Positions 1-9,906 of a stretch of DNA of 64,000 bases are shown here, piece by piece. The notes beneath the pieces were generated by a model. It saw only the letters and a list, made by a program, of their open reading frames with translations. It made no database searches and was not told where the DNA came from. Position 1 is the stretch's first letter, and every line of letters starts with the position of its first letter. The translations under genes and the position numbers were made by a program. Source of the stretch: Sugiyamaella lignohabitans (taxonomy: Eukaryota; Ascomycota; Dipodascomycetes; Dipodascales; Trichomonascaceae); assembly GCF_001640025.1 (NCBI RefSeq), contig NC_031674.1, positions 3,348,001 through 3,412,000 of the forward strand, given 5' to 3'.

Positions 1-1377
1 AAAGGTAAGTCTGAGTCCAATGTCTCGTAGCACACTAAAGATTTTAGTATCGTCGGAATATTATTATTGTGATCTATTTAGAAAAACATGAACAGAATCG
101 ACGAAGTAGTCGATATTTATCTTAGTGACCTATAATTTTTTTTTCGGTAAGTTTCTTTTTTTCACAGCCTAAAATCCGTTATTCAAAGTTAAAGGTAGCG
201 CGGATCATCTGCACAACACTAAATAAGGTTATTGTATACTCAGATCATGCATCTCTTAACTCCACGGCTAATTCATCAACCATGCCAGTTAAATCAAGAG
301 ATTAAATCCTAGAAATATGGCCATGATAGTAATAAACTTTTGATGATCATGACATTCACCGACCAGCTTACTTATCATCTATGTCTTTCACGTTACAAAT
401 CCGACTTCCGACAACAAAGAAATCACCAAAGTATTGTTAGTCACCGTTGTCGCTAGTTCATCGGCTTAAGTTCCTTTGACATGCAGACTCTTAAGTATTG
501 ATTACTAAACAAGCCGTTAAAATACATGATCATGACTAGACCAGACCACATGCATACCTGTGCATGACGGAGTTAATAACGGATGATAAAATCACGGAGA
601 TGTCTCGAGATCAGCATATCAGATTTACTTCGACTCTTTTCTAGAAAATACAATATTGCTAGCAAATATCTCACAAGGTAACTTTTCCTCGGAATCATGG
701 TTCCTCCGGACTCATGAAGCCACAACATTGAGCTAATTTTAACATAAAATACTGCCCATCTTTGCAGCAATTGCTCATAGCCCCAATTCCCTATGCGTCA
801 GGGCGGAGATAACCTTGAAGAGATGACTCCCCGGTTAGCTAGCCTGGGCAAGAAATTTAGCTACCACCACACCACGAAATAGACACGGTAAAAACTTTAT
901 TGGTACACCTGTAGGCTACAGGCGGTCTGCGAGATAACCGGCTCAAGCTTATCTCCGGGGCATGTGTGTGAGCAGTGCGACTAATATACTGATAGATTTG
1001 AACATATTATTAGTCATACGACTTCATGCCCAGAGTCCGGAAATTTCAAGTCCGGTATATAGTGCTAGAATCCGGGGATAGTAGAAATTAAGTTTCCGCT
1101 AAAAGCAATACAATATGTTGACGATTAACAATCTGACTTATTATTATTAATCAATATCGATTGGAACACTTGAGTAGTCAAGATTAGCATACCAGTCAAT
1201 GGAACTGGAGATCGATCAACTGATAGGAATATGTCGTCGGTTCATATCATTTGAGACGATTAAAAAAAAAAAACTGATACAAAAATAAATGCAAAAAAAA
1301 AGTTATCAAATATGCGAATAAACATTGGTCTAGAGGTTGTGTGATGAGGATGTGTGATTCTAAATGATATCAGGAAT
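1..1377. other. intergenic, no gene seen
   Basis: No open frame here resembles a known protein and none has a convincing ATG start. A GTAAGT motif lies at positions 5-10, but no coding exon follows on the + strand. The stretch is AT-rich, with A-runs near 1261-1300 just beyond the 3' end of BUD22. Confidence 0.6.
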
Positions 1378-2652
1378 TCAAAATTTGATTTTCTTACCCT
1401 CGAACTTGGCGGTGGCTACAATCTTTTTCTTGGCTTCCCAGGAAGGATGAAGTGGTTTGTCGTCTGTAGTATGTGATTTGACAATGGGCTTTGTTGGCTC
1501 AGTAGCTTGTTTAGCGGCTCGTCGTGCTTGTCGCTCCTCAAACTCTCTCTGCCTCTTTTCATAATCAACACGTCTTTCCTCCTTTTCTTTTTGAACATGA
1601 TTTGCTTTCGAACCGTATTTCATTTCCCAGATCTTTCTTCGAGCTCTCTGTCCTCGTCGATTTTTCCTTTCTGTCGTCACAGCTTTGACTGTGGCATCAT
1701 TGTCGTAATCATAATTGTCGTCATCGTCAGACCCTGAAATATAACCTGTTGCAAGCGTGGGAAGGTCACCTCCTGCGGCAGACGAGAAGAAATCGTCATG
1801 CTCCTCTTCCTCTTCCTCTTCCTCTCCATCGTCATCACCCGATTCTGCGGATTCGCTATCTGAACCTGCTACAAGGTGATCATTGGCACCGTCATCAAAA
1901 TCGGCAAAGTCGCCTTCAGCATCGCTATCTCCTGTTGTATCATTACCAGCCCTCTTTTCAGGCTCACCAGCTTGGTTTTCACTTTTATTATTTTGCGGTA
2001 TGTTGGATTTTTTCTCTAGAACGCTTTTAGCCTCTGTCTTGTCTATGAGTCCAGCCACAAATTTAACACTGACTGTCATTTGCTGTAACCCACTTTTCAC
2101 TAAATTATTATTACAAAGACGTCCATAAACGTTCTTTTGATTATTCTCCCATTTATCCACTACAGCCTTTTTACTGATAGCATCCTTGATGACTTCCTGA
2201 GAGAGAAATTCCGGTGCCGAATCAGGGTGTTTCTCATAGTTTTTCAAAAATAATTTAAAAATAGTACTCAATACAATGAATTTAGCCAGATCATCTGCCT
2301 TGAAGGTCTTTACAGCAAGGGCTTCCTTATTAAGTGCCTTGAGCTTGATGTCATCTGCTTTTACAGCCTTGATTCTTTTTTGAATTTTAAGGCCCTCTAA
2401 TGTTAACGCCTTTTTTAGGGCTCTTTGAACAACTTGTTTGCAATGGAATATTTTTCTATCGACCAGGGTTTTCTTAACTTCTCGAATTTGCTCTTCAATT
2501 TCCTCAGCGGTCATATTCTTATTGGCAGTTCTTTTCTTCTCTTTTCCTACTGCAAATTTTGTTTTCACAAGCCTTGTTGGGGCCGCGGTGGGATCCTCCT
2601 TAAGCTGTGATTCTAGTAAATCCAGTTTCCATAACAGGTTTTCTTTTGACAT
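1378..2652 (-). CDS. BUD22: BUD22/SRFBP1-like ribosome biogenesis protein
   Basis: This 424-aa protein fits the BUD22 family of nucleolar factors needed for 40S subunit (18S rRNA) maturation in yeast. The N-terminal half is a Lys/Glu-rich helical region. A long acidic low-complexity stretch follows at about residues 225-293, including an unbroken Glu run. The C-terminus carries the family signature: LHPSWEAKKK near residue 401 and a basic tail ending KKIKF. The start is the ATG at 2652, preceded by an AT-rich leader; no intron is needed. Family membership rests on the C-terminal motif and overall composition. The nucleolar role is taken from the family, not from this sequence. Confidence 0.82.
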   Translation of the reverse strand: MSKENLLWKLDLLESQLKEDPTAAPTRLVKTKFAVGKEKKRTANKNMTAEEIEEQIREVKKTLVDRKIFHCKQVVQRALKKALTLEGLKIQKRIKAVKADDIKLKALNKEALAVKTFKADDLAKFIVLSTIFKLFLKNYEKHPDSAPEFLSQEVIKDAISKKAVVDKWENNQKNVYGRLCNNNLVKSGLQQMTVSVKFVAGLIDKTEAKSVLEKKSNIPQNNKSENQAGEPEKRAGNDTTGDSDAEGDFADFDDGANDHLVAGSDSESAESGDDDGEEEEEEEEHDDFFSSAAGGDLPTLATGYISGSDDDDNYDYDNDATVKAVTTERKNRRGQRARRKIWEMKYGSKANHVQKEKEERRVDYEKRQREFEERQARRAAKQATEPTKPIVKSHTTDDKPLHPSWEAKKKIVATAKFEGKKIKF

Positions 2653-3003
2653 TGTTATTGTAGTTGTAGGAGATCAACTTGATAAGTGGTGAAGTGCAGC
2701 TCTGACAAAAATATTTTTGAGCCCCACAGAGTAAGCATGCATGATCTGCCTAATAGCTTGACCGACTGATTTCAAGTTCTGGTATGCTTTATATAAGCAC
2801 TTTAAGAGTTAATCTAAGCTAGTAAATCGAGAACATTGGGAGTAAGATCAAGGGTTACAAAGAGAGGCTTATCTAGCATAACTTTAAGATATATCAAGAC
2901 TCAATCGAAGCGATTTGCTCAGAAATAGTCAGGGTCAAGTTCTGATTCTTTTCTATCGTTCATTACTATTATTTACAATAAAATATATACAAAGTCTTCT
3001 TCA
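2653..3003. other. BUD22 promoter / MRPL28 3' flank
   Basis: This gap lies between two genes on the minus strand. It holds the 5' flank of BUD22 and the 3' flank of MRPL28. I see no further gene or clear motif. Confidence 0.5.
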
Positions 3004-3516
3004 CTAACGCTTCTTGGCGTAAATATCAGTAACTTTCCAGTCTTCATGCCAGATTTCATTAGGAGGTGTCTCGGTAGGGATTCTCATTTCTGGGCTGAAT
3101 CTCTTGCCAAGCTCTCTTTTAGTTGCTTCAAAATGTAGGTAGCCATTCAGAGATTTCAGTTCCTCAGCAGCCTCCTCAATTTTCTTGTATTGACTCTTGA
3201 GTCTCTCAGTTCGTATTAACTTCTTGTCTCTCATGAAGATCGACCACGCCTTTTGTACAACGTTGTGTCGAATCAAATCTTCCATGGCTAGTTTGATTCT
3301 TCTTGGCTGCTTTTTGTGTGCTGAGAACACACTCAACATGTTGATAATACGTTGGGCACCAGGAGCCAAAGCTCTGGCTTTGGTTCTCTTGCCTCTAGAT
3401 AGAACAAGATTAGCGGTAGCTTTGACGTTGGCATTGTTGCAACCTACGACGCTAGGTCTGGCTGAGCCTAGCAATGTAGGTCCCATTGCCCGTAGCGACG
3501 ACTGAATCCTGAACAT
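3004..3516 (-). CDS. MRPL28: mitochondrial large ribosomal subunit protein mL40
   Basis: This 170-aa protein of the mitochondrial 54S ribosomal subunit (mL40, yeast Mrpl28) has a basic N-terminal presequence of about 45 residues. The family core follows: ALAPGAQRIINMLSVFSA, then KQPRRIKLAMEDLIRH. The C-terminal part keeps the typical PEMRIPTETPPNEIWHEDW block. I start at the ATG at 3516, giving the N-terminus MFRIQSSLR; the frame stays open upstream for 28 codons without homology and probably is leader. It is divergent from the DDRGK-like gene, sharing a roughly 390-bp promoter region. The assignment is firm from colinear similarity over the whole mature part. Confidence 0.88.
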   Translation of the reverse strand: MFRIQSSLRAMGPTLLGSARPSVVGCNNANVKATANLVLSRGKRTKARALAPGAQRIINMLSVFSAHKKQPRRIKLAMEDLIRHNVVQKAWSIFMRDKKLIRTERLKSQYKKIEEAAEELKSLNGYLHFEATKRELGKRFSPEMRIPTETPPNEIWHEDWKVTDIYAKKR

Positions 3517-3910
3517 TATGAAGTTGAATATGTGGTGATAACTGCCTGTAAGAAGGAGGTTAGTAACTAGTGTTAAGAGGGCTTGGATGTGAAATTTCAA
3601 ATTTCAAATGTTGCCCTAACCCTCGTGAATCGATCCACCATACCTGTGGAGTACCTTTAGGCCTGATCTGAGAGATATAAGTTTCAACAGTTTAAATTAT
3701 CTACAGTAGTGTTCTGGTCGAGATATTAGCTCAACGAAAGCGATTATAAATATTGTTTAGATCACTTGAAGAAGGTAACTTAAAGTGGTAAATTGAAGAT
3801 ATGTACCGATGACGAGATGTATAGCGCCGTACAGACTAGTTAATAATAAATCCGACTGACTTGTAGCATAGATCGCTCTCAAGGGTTTTGACGATATCTG
3901 AGAAACGACA
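3517..3910. other. divergent promoter of MRPL28 and the DDRGK-like gene
   Basis: This 394-bp AT-rich spacer separates two divergent start codons, so it should carry both promoters. No strong regulatory motif was recognised. Confidence 0.5.
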
Positions 3911-4774
3911 ATGTTAAGGGAACTACTCATATCTTCGCCTCTATTGATAGCGGGTGTTTTTGCATTCTACTACTTCCATAATTCCAATGGTATATCTGCA
4001 GAGCAGGCGCCTGTGACATCGCGGAATCGTCCCACTGAGGAGGAGCAAGACGAGCTTGTCAGAAGATTGATGAATGATATAGAACATGAGCAAGACCTTT
4101 TAGATGGCGAATATGATGAAGAAGATATTTACGAGAGTGATGAAGAAGGAGCTGGATTAGCTAATGAATACGATGAAGGTGGATTTGACGCAACTGAACT
4201 ACCGGAAGAATTTCGCAGGCGAATTAATCCAACGCCTGCCCAATTAGCAGCTGAAAATGCCGCTGCAGCTGGATCTTCCACCAGTGCTTCATCCTCACGC
4301 CGGAATCGTACTGTTGGTGCTAAGAAATCGAAATCTTTGGCGAGGAAAGACCGTATAAGGGCATACAATGAATACGTTCGACAAGAGGCTGAAGCTGAAA
4401 GATTACGCCAACAAGAATTTAATGAAGCACATGCTGATCTCATTGCCGAAGCAAAGCGTGAGAGAGAGCAACGAGAAGCTTCTGCTGAAGCCCAGATCCA
4501 GAAACGACGTGCTGAAAAACGGGAGAGAGAAGAACATGAAAAATTAGAGCTGGCAAAATTGAAAGAGAGTCTCCGACATACCTTGACTTCAGTAGGGTCT
4601 GTAAAGCTTCAAAACGATGCAGAAAGAGAAGTTGCAAAAGAAATTGAAGAGGGAATTGTTGTAGCTAATGGAGATTGGTTGGTAATGATTAATGAAAAAA
4701 TGCTTAGCAATATCGCCGCTACCATAAAAGCTTCTGGTAGAGTCTCTTTTGCCGATCTAACTTCTTCCATTTAA
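3911..4774 (+). CDS. DDRGK-domain-like membrane-anchored protein
   Basis: This 287-aa protein has the layout of DDRGK1/UFBP1, the ER-membrane adaptor of the UFM1 ligase in animals and plants. A hydrophobic anchor lies at residues 4-22, followed by an acidic stretch (about 40-90). A long charged Arg/Glu/Ala helix, probably a coiled coil, spans about 145-215. A C-terminal winged-helix-like segment follows. Its last 45 residues line up with DDRGK1: EIEEGIVVANGDWLVMI, then IAATIKASGRVSFADL, where DDRGK1 has a matching RGRVSIAEL block. The literal DDRGK tetrad is not conserved. UFMylation is generally absent from budding yeasts, so the cellular role is open. A fast-evolving protein that shares only the fold would be the main alternative. 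Confidence 0.58.
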   Translation: MLRELLISSPLLIAGVFAFYYFHNSNGISAEQAPVTSRNRPTEEEQDELVRRLMNDIEHEQDLLDGEYDEEDIYESDEEGAGLANEYDEGGFDATELPEEFRRRINPTPAQLAAENAAAAGSSTSASSSRRNRTVGAKKSKSLARKDRIRAYNEYVRQEAEAERLRQQEFNEAHADLIAEAKREREQREASAEAQIQKRRAEKREREEHEKLELAKLKESLRHTLTSVGSVKLQNDAEREVAKEIEEGIVVANGDWLVMINEKMLSNIAATIKASGRVSFADLTSSI

Positions 4775-5224
4775 TCTGGTTTCTATTTATTTCTTGGAAT
4801 CTATTTCTTATTTGTTTACAAGCATGTATATTTGATAAAAGCTGGGCTCATCCCTTTCGCTTTACAGACTTTGAAATCGGATCTTGTTTCTAATCTATCA
4901 TATTAAGCATTGCACTTCCAAAAGCTCACTCTAAGCTTAGACTATCAGACTGGGATTGAATAGAAAAGGGGTTGAGCTTGTATCTTCATATTCTTCACAA
5001 ATGTGCAGGTGTATAAATTGCCGTCAGATAAGCGAGCAGCACCAATATGCAAGACAGAGCAGATCTACGACATGAGTTACCTACATAGGCTAGCCGATTC
5101 CTGAAGATAGCCAAAAGAGGTAATTTTTTTCCCCCCTGGTGCATCTTAATGGTGGAGGTGGTTCATAATATCCAGCTCGGTTACAATAAAATGAACTTCT
5201 CTTTCTACAACAATCGTAGTAAAA
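4775..5224. other. intergenic, STE3 promoter
   Basis: This is the 5' flank of STE3, with short A/T tracts and a T/C run near 5125-5136. I found no convincing pheromone-response element by eye and no gene. Confidence 0.45.
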
Positions 5225-6673
5225 ATGAACGTTGGTCTTCCTCTCCAGATATTTTCATTTATTGCTTTTCTTTTACATATCCCAGTTCTCATTTGGTATG
5301 TCAAGATTAAAAACATACCAGCTAGTTGTTTGGCTACATGGTTTGCAGTATTAAGTCTAAACACCTTTATTGCGACTACAGTATGGATTTCTCCTGACCT
5401 TGACCAATGGTGGAATGGTGCTATTTTTTGCGATATAATGGTAAGAGTCCTAGCTGGCTGTAACACTGGTATTTTGTGCGCAACCACAGCGGTAGCTAGA
5501 AATCTGGCCATTATTATGTCAAACGACGGTCCTAAACTGGGATTCAACTCTTTCAGAGCTAGAATGTTGGATCTCGCGATCTGTATGGTTTTACCTTTAG
5601 TACTAATGATTCTGGTATACATTGTCCAACAAAGAAGATATTTTATATATCAATATCAAGGCTGTACTCTCCAAGTTGCACCAACATGGGCCACATTTGC
5701 AATCATCATTATTTGGCCCCCTGTCTTGTCATTTATTACTTCTGCATATGTCATTTTGACTGTTATTAGATACATGGTAAAGAGACATGATGCCAAAGAT
5801 ATGCTGCATTGTTCGGGATCTGGCATGACGGTTCAGAAGTTTTTTCGCTTTTTTATCTTCTGTGTTATCATAATTGGCGTGGTAGTACCATTTAGCATTT
5901 ATCACATGGTGGTAAATATTGAGGCAATTGAATTCTATAATATTTCATTTAACTGGAGTGAATTTCATAGCGAGGCCTGGTCAACTATAAATACTTTTGC
6001 TGGCACTGAGCCTAGTATAGACCAGATCATTGATTGTGTCCTTGCCTACGTTAGTCTCGTATGTTTTGGCACCGGAAAAGACGTTGGCCAGTGGTACCTA
6101 AAGGGTCTAGATTTGATCAGAATTGGTTGGGTCTTCAGACGTCTTGGAGGATATATTGATACTTTTGAAAAGCAGATTTCCTCATTTGTCAAGAGGTATT
6201 TTAAAAAAGAACAAGACAGTACTTATTCAGGTGCCGTCGGTAAAGTGTATCATTCACAAAAGACCATCACGTCACCTGAATTAAACTGGAAGAAGCAAAG
6301 GCCTCCAAGAAAACAGCCTGGGTTAGAATTTTCATATGGTTCCAGCCTTCATGATGTCGAGTCGGCAATTGATCAGGAATTGCAGTCGGTACCAGTTAGC
6401 CCATATTCTATTAGCAGTCGAGCCAAGCTAGTAAACCAAACAGAGGAATTGAAGTTCAGTGATATAGAAGCACCAGTAATAAAGGGCGTGCCTTTCAGAA
6501 GTAAAGAGTGGCATAGTTGGAACAAAAGGTTCAATTTCATTGATGATCATGATCACGACACTCAAGACTTTGATCCATATCAGAGAAGCGATTCTGACAC
6601 CCCTTCTACTAGCGAAGGGCCCTTGGTCAGCATAACAAAGTCATACAGAATAAGTAGTTACGTTAAGAGATAA
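5225..6673 (+). CDS. STE3: STE3-type a-factor pheromone receptor (GPCR)
   Basis: This 482-aa seven-helix receptor is of the fungal STE3 family (class D), which binds the lipidated a-factor-type pheromone and signals through the G-protein/MAPK mating pathway. The first 290 residues hold hydrophobic helices separated by short loops. Family marks include the helix-1 stretch LLHIPVLIWYVK and a Cys/Trp-rich second extracellular segment. A third cytoplasmic loop (about 180-205) precedes helix 6. The C-terminal tail of about 190 residues is hydrophilic and Ser-rich, as expected for regulated endocytosis. The ATG at 5225 has a good A-rich context. It is convergent with RIM1. Prenylcysteine oxidase lies 1.2 kb downstream, which may matter because the ligand class is farnesylated. 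Confidence 0.9.
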   Translation: MNVGLPLQIFSFIAFLLHIPVLIWYVKIKNIPASCLATWFAVLSLNTFIATTVWISPDLDQWWNGAIFCDIMVRVLAGCNTGILCATTAVARNLAIIMSNDGPKLGFNSFRARMLDLAICMVLPLVLMILVYIVQQRRYFIYQYQGCTLQVAPTWATFAIIIIWPPVLSFITSAYVILTVIRYMVKRHDAKDMLHCSGSGMTVQKFFRFFIFCVIIIGVVVPFSIYHMVVNIEAIEFYNISFNWSEFHSEAWSTINTFAGTEPSIDQIIDCVLAYVSLVCFGTGKDVGQWYLKGLDLIRIGWVFRRLGGYIDTFEKQISSFVKRYFKKEQDSTYSGAVGKVYHSQKTITSPELNWKKQRPPRKQPGLEFSYGSSLHDVESAIDQELQSVPVSPYSISSRAKLVNQTEELKFSDIEAPVIKGVPFRSKEWHSWNKRFNFIDDHDHDTQDFDPYQRSDSDTPSTSEGPLVSITKSYRISSYVKR

Positions 6674-6882
6674 AGTCTAAATTAATAAATAGGCATCTTA
6701 TATTAAAGTTACAGTTTATAGTGTTAAGTGACATACTATCATGTGCCAGAGTCGAACGCTATCAATTGAGTCCAATGGTTGTATCGCAAAAATTAGGAGC
6801 AAGAATACAATTAATCTAGAGACTAGTACAAATAATGATAGATAATAATGGGTACCGAGTAGAGTGGAGTGGCAAATAGTGC

Positions 6883-7308
6883 TTACTCTTCTACGGTCTC
6901 CCTCTTTTTAACTGATACAGGGCTCACAGATTGTTGGATCAACTGAAGATTTTGTCTGACCTCACCATTTTCACCAGTGAAACTATGGATAGAAGCATCA
7001 GCCTCGACAAACACAGTGGAGCCTTTGTGGAGGTACTTGGTCATGAAATCAATAGCACGGTTGTCAAATACAACAATATTAAACCAAGAGGTTTCACCCT
7101 TGTTGTTACCAACAGCCAATGGATAACGAAGATACTCGGTCTCAGATGAGGCAGCCTTTTGCTTCTCTAGGTCAGCACCAATTCTGCCAACTGCGGTAAA
7201 TCGAGCAACGTCTGCTCGAAGAGTGGTGGCGGAAAAGTTACGCACGGAGTTGACAGAGTTGAGTCCACGGGCAATTGTGGAACGCGAGCTAAGGAAACGG
7301 TTCATCAT
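6883..7308 (-). CDS. RIM1: mitochondrial single-stranded DNA-binding protein
   Basis: This 141-aa mtDNA-binding SSB is of the Rim1/bacterial SSB family. It coats single-stranded mitochondrial DNA during replication. An N-terminal presequence of about 32 residues, rich in Arg and Ser and lacking acidic residues, precedes the OB fold. The fold shows VGRIGADLE, YPLAVGNNKGETSWFNIVVF and KGSTVFVEADASIHSF, in family order. The gene starts with two consecutive ATG codons (7308 and 7305); either may be used. Unlike RIM1 of S. cerevisiae, I see no intron. It is divergent from the prenylcysteine oxidase gene. Confidence 0.92.
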   Translation of the reverse strand: MMNRFLSSRSTIARGLNSVNSVRNFSATTLRADVARFTAVGRIGADLEKQKAASSETEYLRYPLAVGNNKGETSWFNIVVFDNRAIDFMTKYLHKGSTVFVEADASIHSFTGENGEVRQNLQLIQQSVSPVSVKKRETVEE

Positions 7309-7896
7309 TTTTCTTGAAATGTGACTCGCTGATAAGCAATTCTAAATAGTTTTAATAAACAAACGGGGTATGGTCACGTATAAATAGATCGCATATGTAC
7401 AAGCACGCGTCAGCTTATATAAATATGATGAACTACGTGATGTATCCATTTACCCGGTTTTCACTTGGAACATTGCAACCTGAAGACGACCGGATTAGGC
7501 AATTCCTCTACTTGCTGAACCTGAACCCAGTCGCACACTCATTTTCAGTTACCTGGAAAAACCCTTTATAATCGACGAAATATGATCAACTTTATTAAAA
7601 TGTGGCATAACGAGCCATGACTGTAACTATGCCAGTGAATTTATGGTGGTGTAAAAAATCCACAAATCGTTTAATAGAAAGCACATGTGTGCGTTTCGAA
7701 CCTCTTACTGAAAAGTCCAGTACCAATAATGCGAACACTGACTGACCGTTTTCTGGGCCGTACTGCACCCTTGTATGTATATGTTGTATGTATATGCAGA
7801 GATTGGCTTTGTTATCTTATCGCTATCAAGATCACTCTGGAAATATTAATTGCGTGATTGTGTCGCCAGCAAGAAACTTGACGACCTGATGAAACT
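7309..7896. other. divergent promoter RIM1 / prenylcysteine oxidase
   Basis: This 588-bp spacer lies between two divergent starts. A TATATAAATA stretch near 7415 may serve RIM1. No gene is seen. A TTCGAACC motif near 7696 resembles a reverse tRNA B box, but no cloverleaf forms around it. Confidence 0.45.
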
Positions 7897-9357
7897 ATGT
7901 TTCAACAAATTCTTTCCCTCATTGGCAGTTTTAACTTGGGGAACAATGGTCTGGTTCCTAATCTAGTCTCACAACAGACCGAAGTATTACCGTTAAATGC
8001 TTCAATTGCAATCATAGGCGCTGGTGCAGGTGGGTCTTCGGCGGCATACCATCTCTCAAATTATTCACGCCATCAGGTCGACGTGACTATTTTTGATAAA
8101 AACGACTATATTGGAGGCAGGGTCAAGACGATTGAGATTGAAGGCGAATCTTATGAACTTGGAGGATCAATATTTGTCACCGTCAACTCTTTGCTGATTG
8201 AGGGAGCTGAGCAGTTTAACCTTAATATCAGCACACCAGAGGAACCAGAAGGAAACAATTCAACTGTATCGGTATGGGACGGTCAAGAACTTATTTATGA
8301 CTTTCCAAGAGGTTGGTCTTGGTGGAAGGGTATACTTTTTCTAAAGGACTTTGGGCTGTCACCGTTGTATGCCACTTACTATATGAGAACGACTATTGGA
8401 AAGTTCCTACAATTATACGAGGAGCCCCTTTTCCCATGGTCAAGTTTGACAACTGTGGTTGATGAGGTTGGTCTGACAGAATTAATTGGTACAGATTCTA
8501 GAACTTGGCTTAATAAAAATACATCAGTTGGTACTAAGTTTCAGGATACTATACTACAGGCTCTGACAAGAGTAAACTATGCATCGAATTTGGATCATAT
8601 CCATTCATTAGCAGCAATGGTCTGCTTAGCAGCTGAAGACGGTGTGCGTCAAATCGTTGGGGGCAATAACCAAATCTTTCACAATTGGGTTAAAGCTTCA
8701 GGCGCATATGTTAAATTGAATCATCCAGTGAGCAATATTGTAAAATCAAACGAAGGATGGCTGGTAGATGGCAACTATTTCGACTATGTTATCCTCGCTG
8801 CACCATTTGCACACTCGGATCTTTCCATTATCAGTGGTACACACGGAGAAGACGTACACTTAATTGAGACCGAGAAACTAATCCCAGATGTCCCATACGT
8901 GGAACTGCACGTAACATTTGTCTTATCAAAGGAAAAGATTGATGGCGGTAATTACTTTGGAAAATACGGCTACTCATACGGGACCATCCTTACTACCACA
9001 ACGCCACCCTATGCTGAACCACAATTCCTTTCTTTATCTCAGGAGGGAACTACAGAAAAAGGACATTATGTGTATAAACTGTTCTCGTATGAAGACTTGA
9101 GTGACGAGCAATTGATTGATATATTCGGATGGGTTAAAACTCCTAAAACGCTTTTAAAAGTATGGAGAAAGACTTGGTATAGCTACCCAAAAATGCAACC
9201 TGTATCGGAGCTTGCTAATATTGAGATAGCACCTAATCTGTTTTATACTAGTGGAATGGATCCATTTATTAGCACTATGGAAACAAATGCTCTGTCAGGA
9301 AAGAATATTGCCAAACTCTTACAGGCAAGAATTTATAATAAACAGAACAACCAATAA
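7897..9357 (+). CDS. prenylcysteine oxidase/lyase-like flavoprotein
   Basis: This 486-aa FAD enzyme is of the prenylcysteine oxidase family (PCYOX1 in animals). That family oxidises farnesyl- or geranylgeranylcysteine to the prenyl aldehyde, free cysteine and peroxide during breakdown of prenylated proteins. The dinucleotide-binding loop is IAIIGAGAGGSSAAY at residues 37-51, with the second glycine-rich element YIGGRVKTI and ELGGSIF after it. The PCYOX-specific region with LFFLK-type hydrophobic and Trp-rich segments follows. The C-terminal FAD-contacting block, FYTSGMDPFISTMETNALSG, precedes the end. The N-terminus before the flavin fold is only weakly hydrophobic, so secretion or vacuolar targeting is not clear. 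It ends 5 bp from the convergent AIG2-like gene. Confidence 0.82.
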   Translation: MFQQILSLIGSFNLGNNGLVPNLVSQQTEVLPLNASIAIIGAGAGGSSAAYHLSNYSRHQVDVTIFDKNDYIGGRVKTIEIEGESYELGGSIFVTVNSLLIEGAEQFNLNISTPEEPEGNNSTVSVWDGQELIYDFPRGWSWWKGILFLKDFGLSPLYATYYMRTTIGKFLQLYEEPLFPWSSLTTVVDEVGLTELIGTDSRTWLNKNTSVGTKFQDTILQALTRVNYASNLDHIHSLAAMVCLAAEDGVRQIVGGNNQIFHNWVKASGAYVKLNHPVSNIVKSNEGWLVDGNYFDYVILAAPFAHSDLSIISGTHGEDVHLIETEKLIPDVPYVELHVTFVLSKEKIDGGNYFGKYGYSYGTILTTTTPPYAEPQFLSLSQEGTTEKGHYVYKLFSYEDLSDEQLIDIFGWVKTPKTLLKVWRKTWYSYPKMQPVSELANIEIAPNLFYTSGMDPFISTMETNALSGKNIAKLLQARIYNKQNNQ

Positions 9358-9362
9358 ATTTC

Positions 9363-9731
9363 TTATTGTTGCCATTCCCCTATCACTGAGTTCCCATTCC
9401 ATACAAATACTTGTGATTCCAGTTTAGTTGTATCTTGGAAAACTGCAACAGTGATTCTGTAGATAGTTCGGCCCTCATCGTAATAAGAGTCGAGCTTCTT
9501 TAGGTCGCTTTCGCTTATATTTACTATACGACCTCGTACCCTGTCGTTCGGGCTATACTTTAGCGTCGAGTAGGGATAATAAAGGGGCTTGAACAGTGAG
9601 TAGCCAGGGAGGACATATTCACCATTTCCCGCTATGGTAGTGTTAATATTCAGTCTGTTTATTAGAGAGTCTGAGCACTCCTCAGCAAGAAACAGTATAG
9701 AGCTTGATGTAAAACATCCAAAGCGATCCAT
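9363..9731 (-). CDS. AIG2/gamma-glutamyl cyclotransferase-like protein
   Basis: This 122-aa protein has the compact AIG2-like beta-barrel of gamma-glutamyl(amine) cyclotransferases. FGCFTSSSILFL at the N-terminus stands where the family has its F-x-Y-G-T-L substrate loop. LPGYSLFKPLYYP, RVRGRIVNISESDLKKLDSYYD and YRITVAV follow in family order, and the C-terminus has VFVWNG. The usual catalytic Glu after the L-D-x-Y block may be the E in DEGRTIY, but the loop Tyr-Gly is degenerate, so activity is uncertain. Start is the ATG at 9731. The stop lies 5 bp from that of the prenylcysteine oxidase, so the two 3' UTRs must overlap. Confidence 0.7.
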   Translation of the reverse strand: MDRFGCFTSSSILFLAEECSDSLINRLNINTTIAGNGEYVLPGYSLFKPLYYPYSTLKYSPNDRVRGRIVNISESDLKKLDSYYDEGRTIYRITVAVFQDTTKLESQVFVWNGNSVIGEWQQ

Positions 9732-9828
9732 GGTTCTCCAAACGTGTCATAATATTACCATGCTAATACATTTGTACTATAGAATTATGTCACCTACAGT
9801 TCTTATGTTAATAATGAGATCTAGGGAT

Positions 9829-9906
9829 CTATGGACATCAAGTCTAAGGATATGGAACCTGGGAATCTGGAGTCTGGGATCTGGGGATCTTGAGATCTGG
9901 AAGAGA
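9829..9906. repeat. degenerate short tandem repeat
   Basis: The sequence repeats a loose 8-10-bp motif around GGATCTGG (forms such as GGATCTAT, GAATCTGG, GGGATCTGG, GAGATCTGG). It looks like an eroded simple repeat. Confidence 0.5.

Noticed and set aside
1..20. GTAAGT donor-like motif at the window edge
   Set aside because: No coding frame before or after it could be supported.
7685..7760. Reverse B-box-like motif (TTCGAACC)
   Set aside because: No A box and no cloverleaf on the minus strand.
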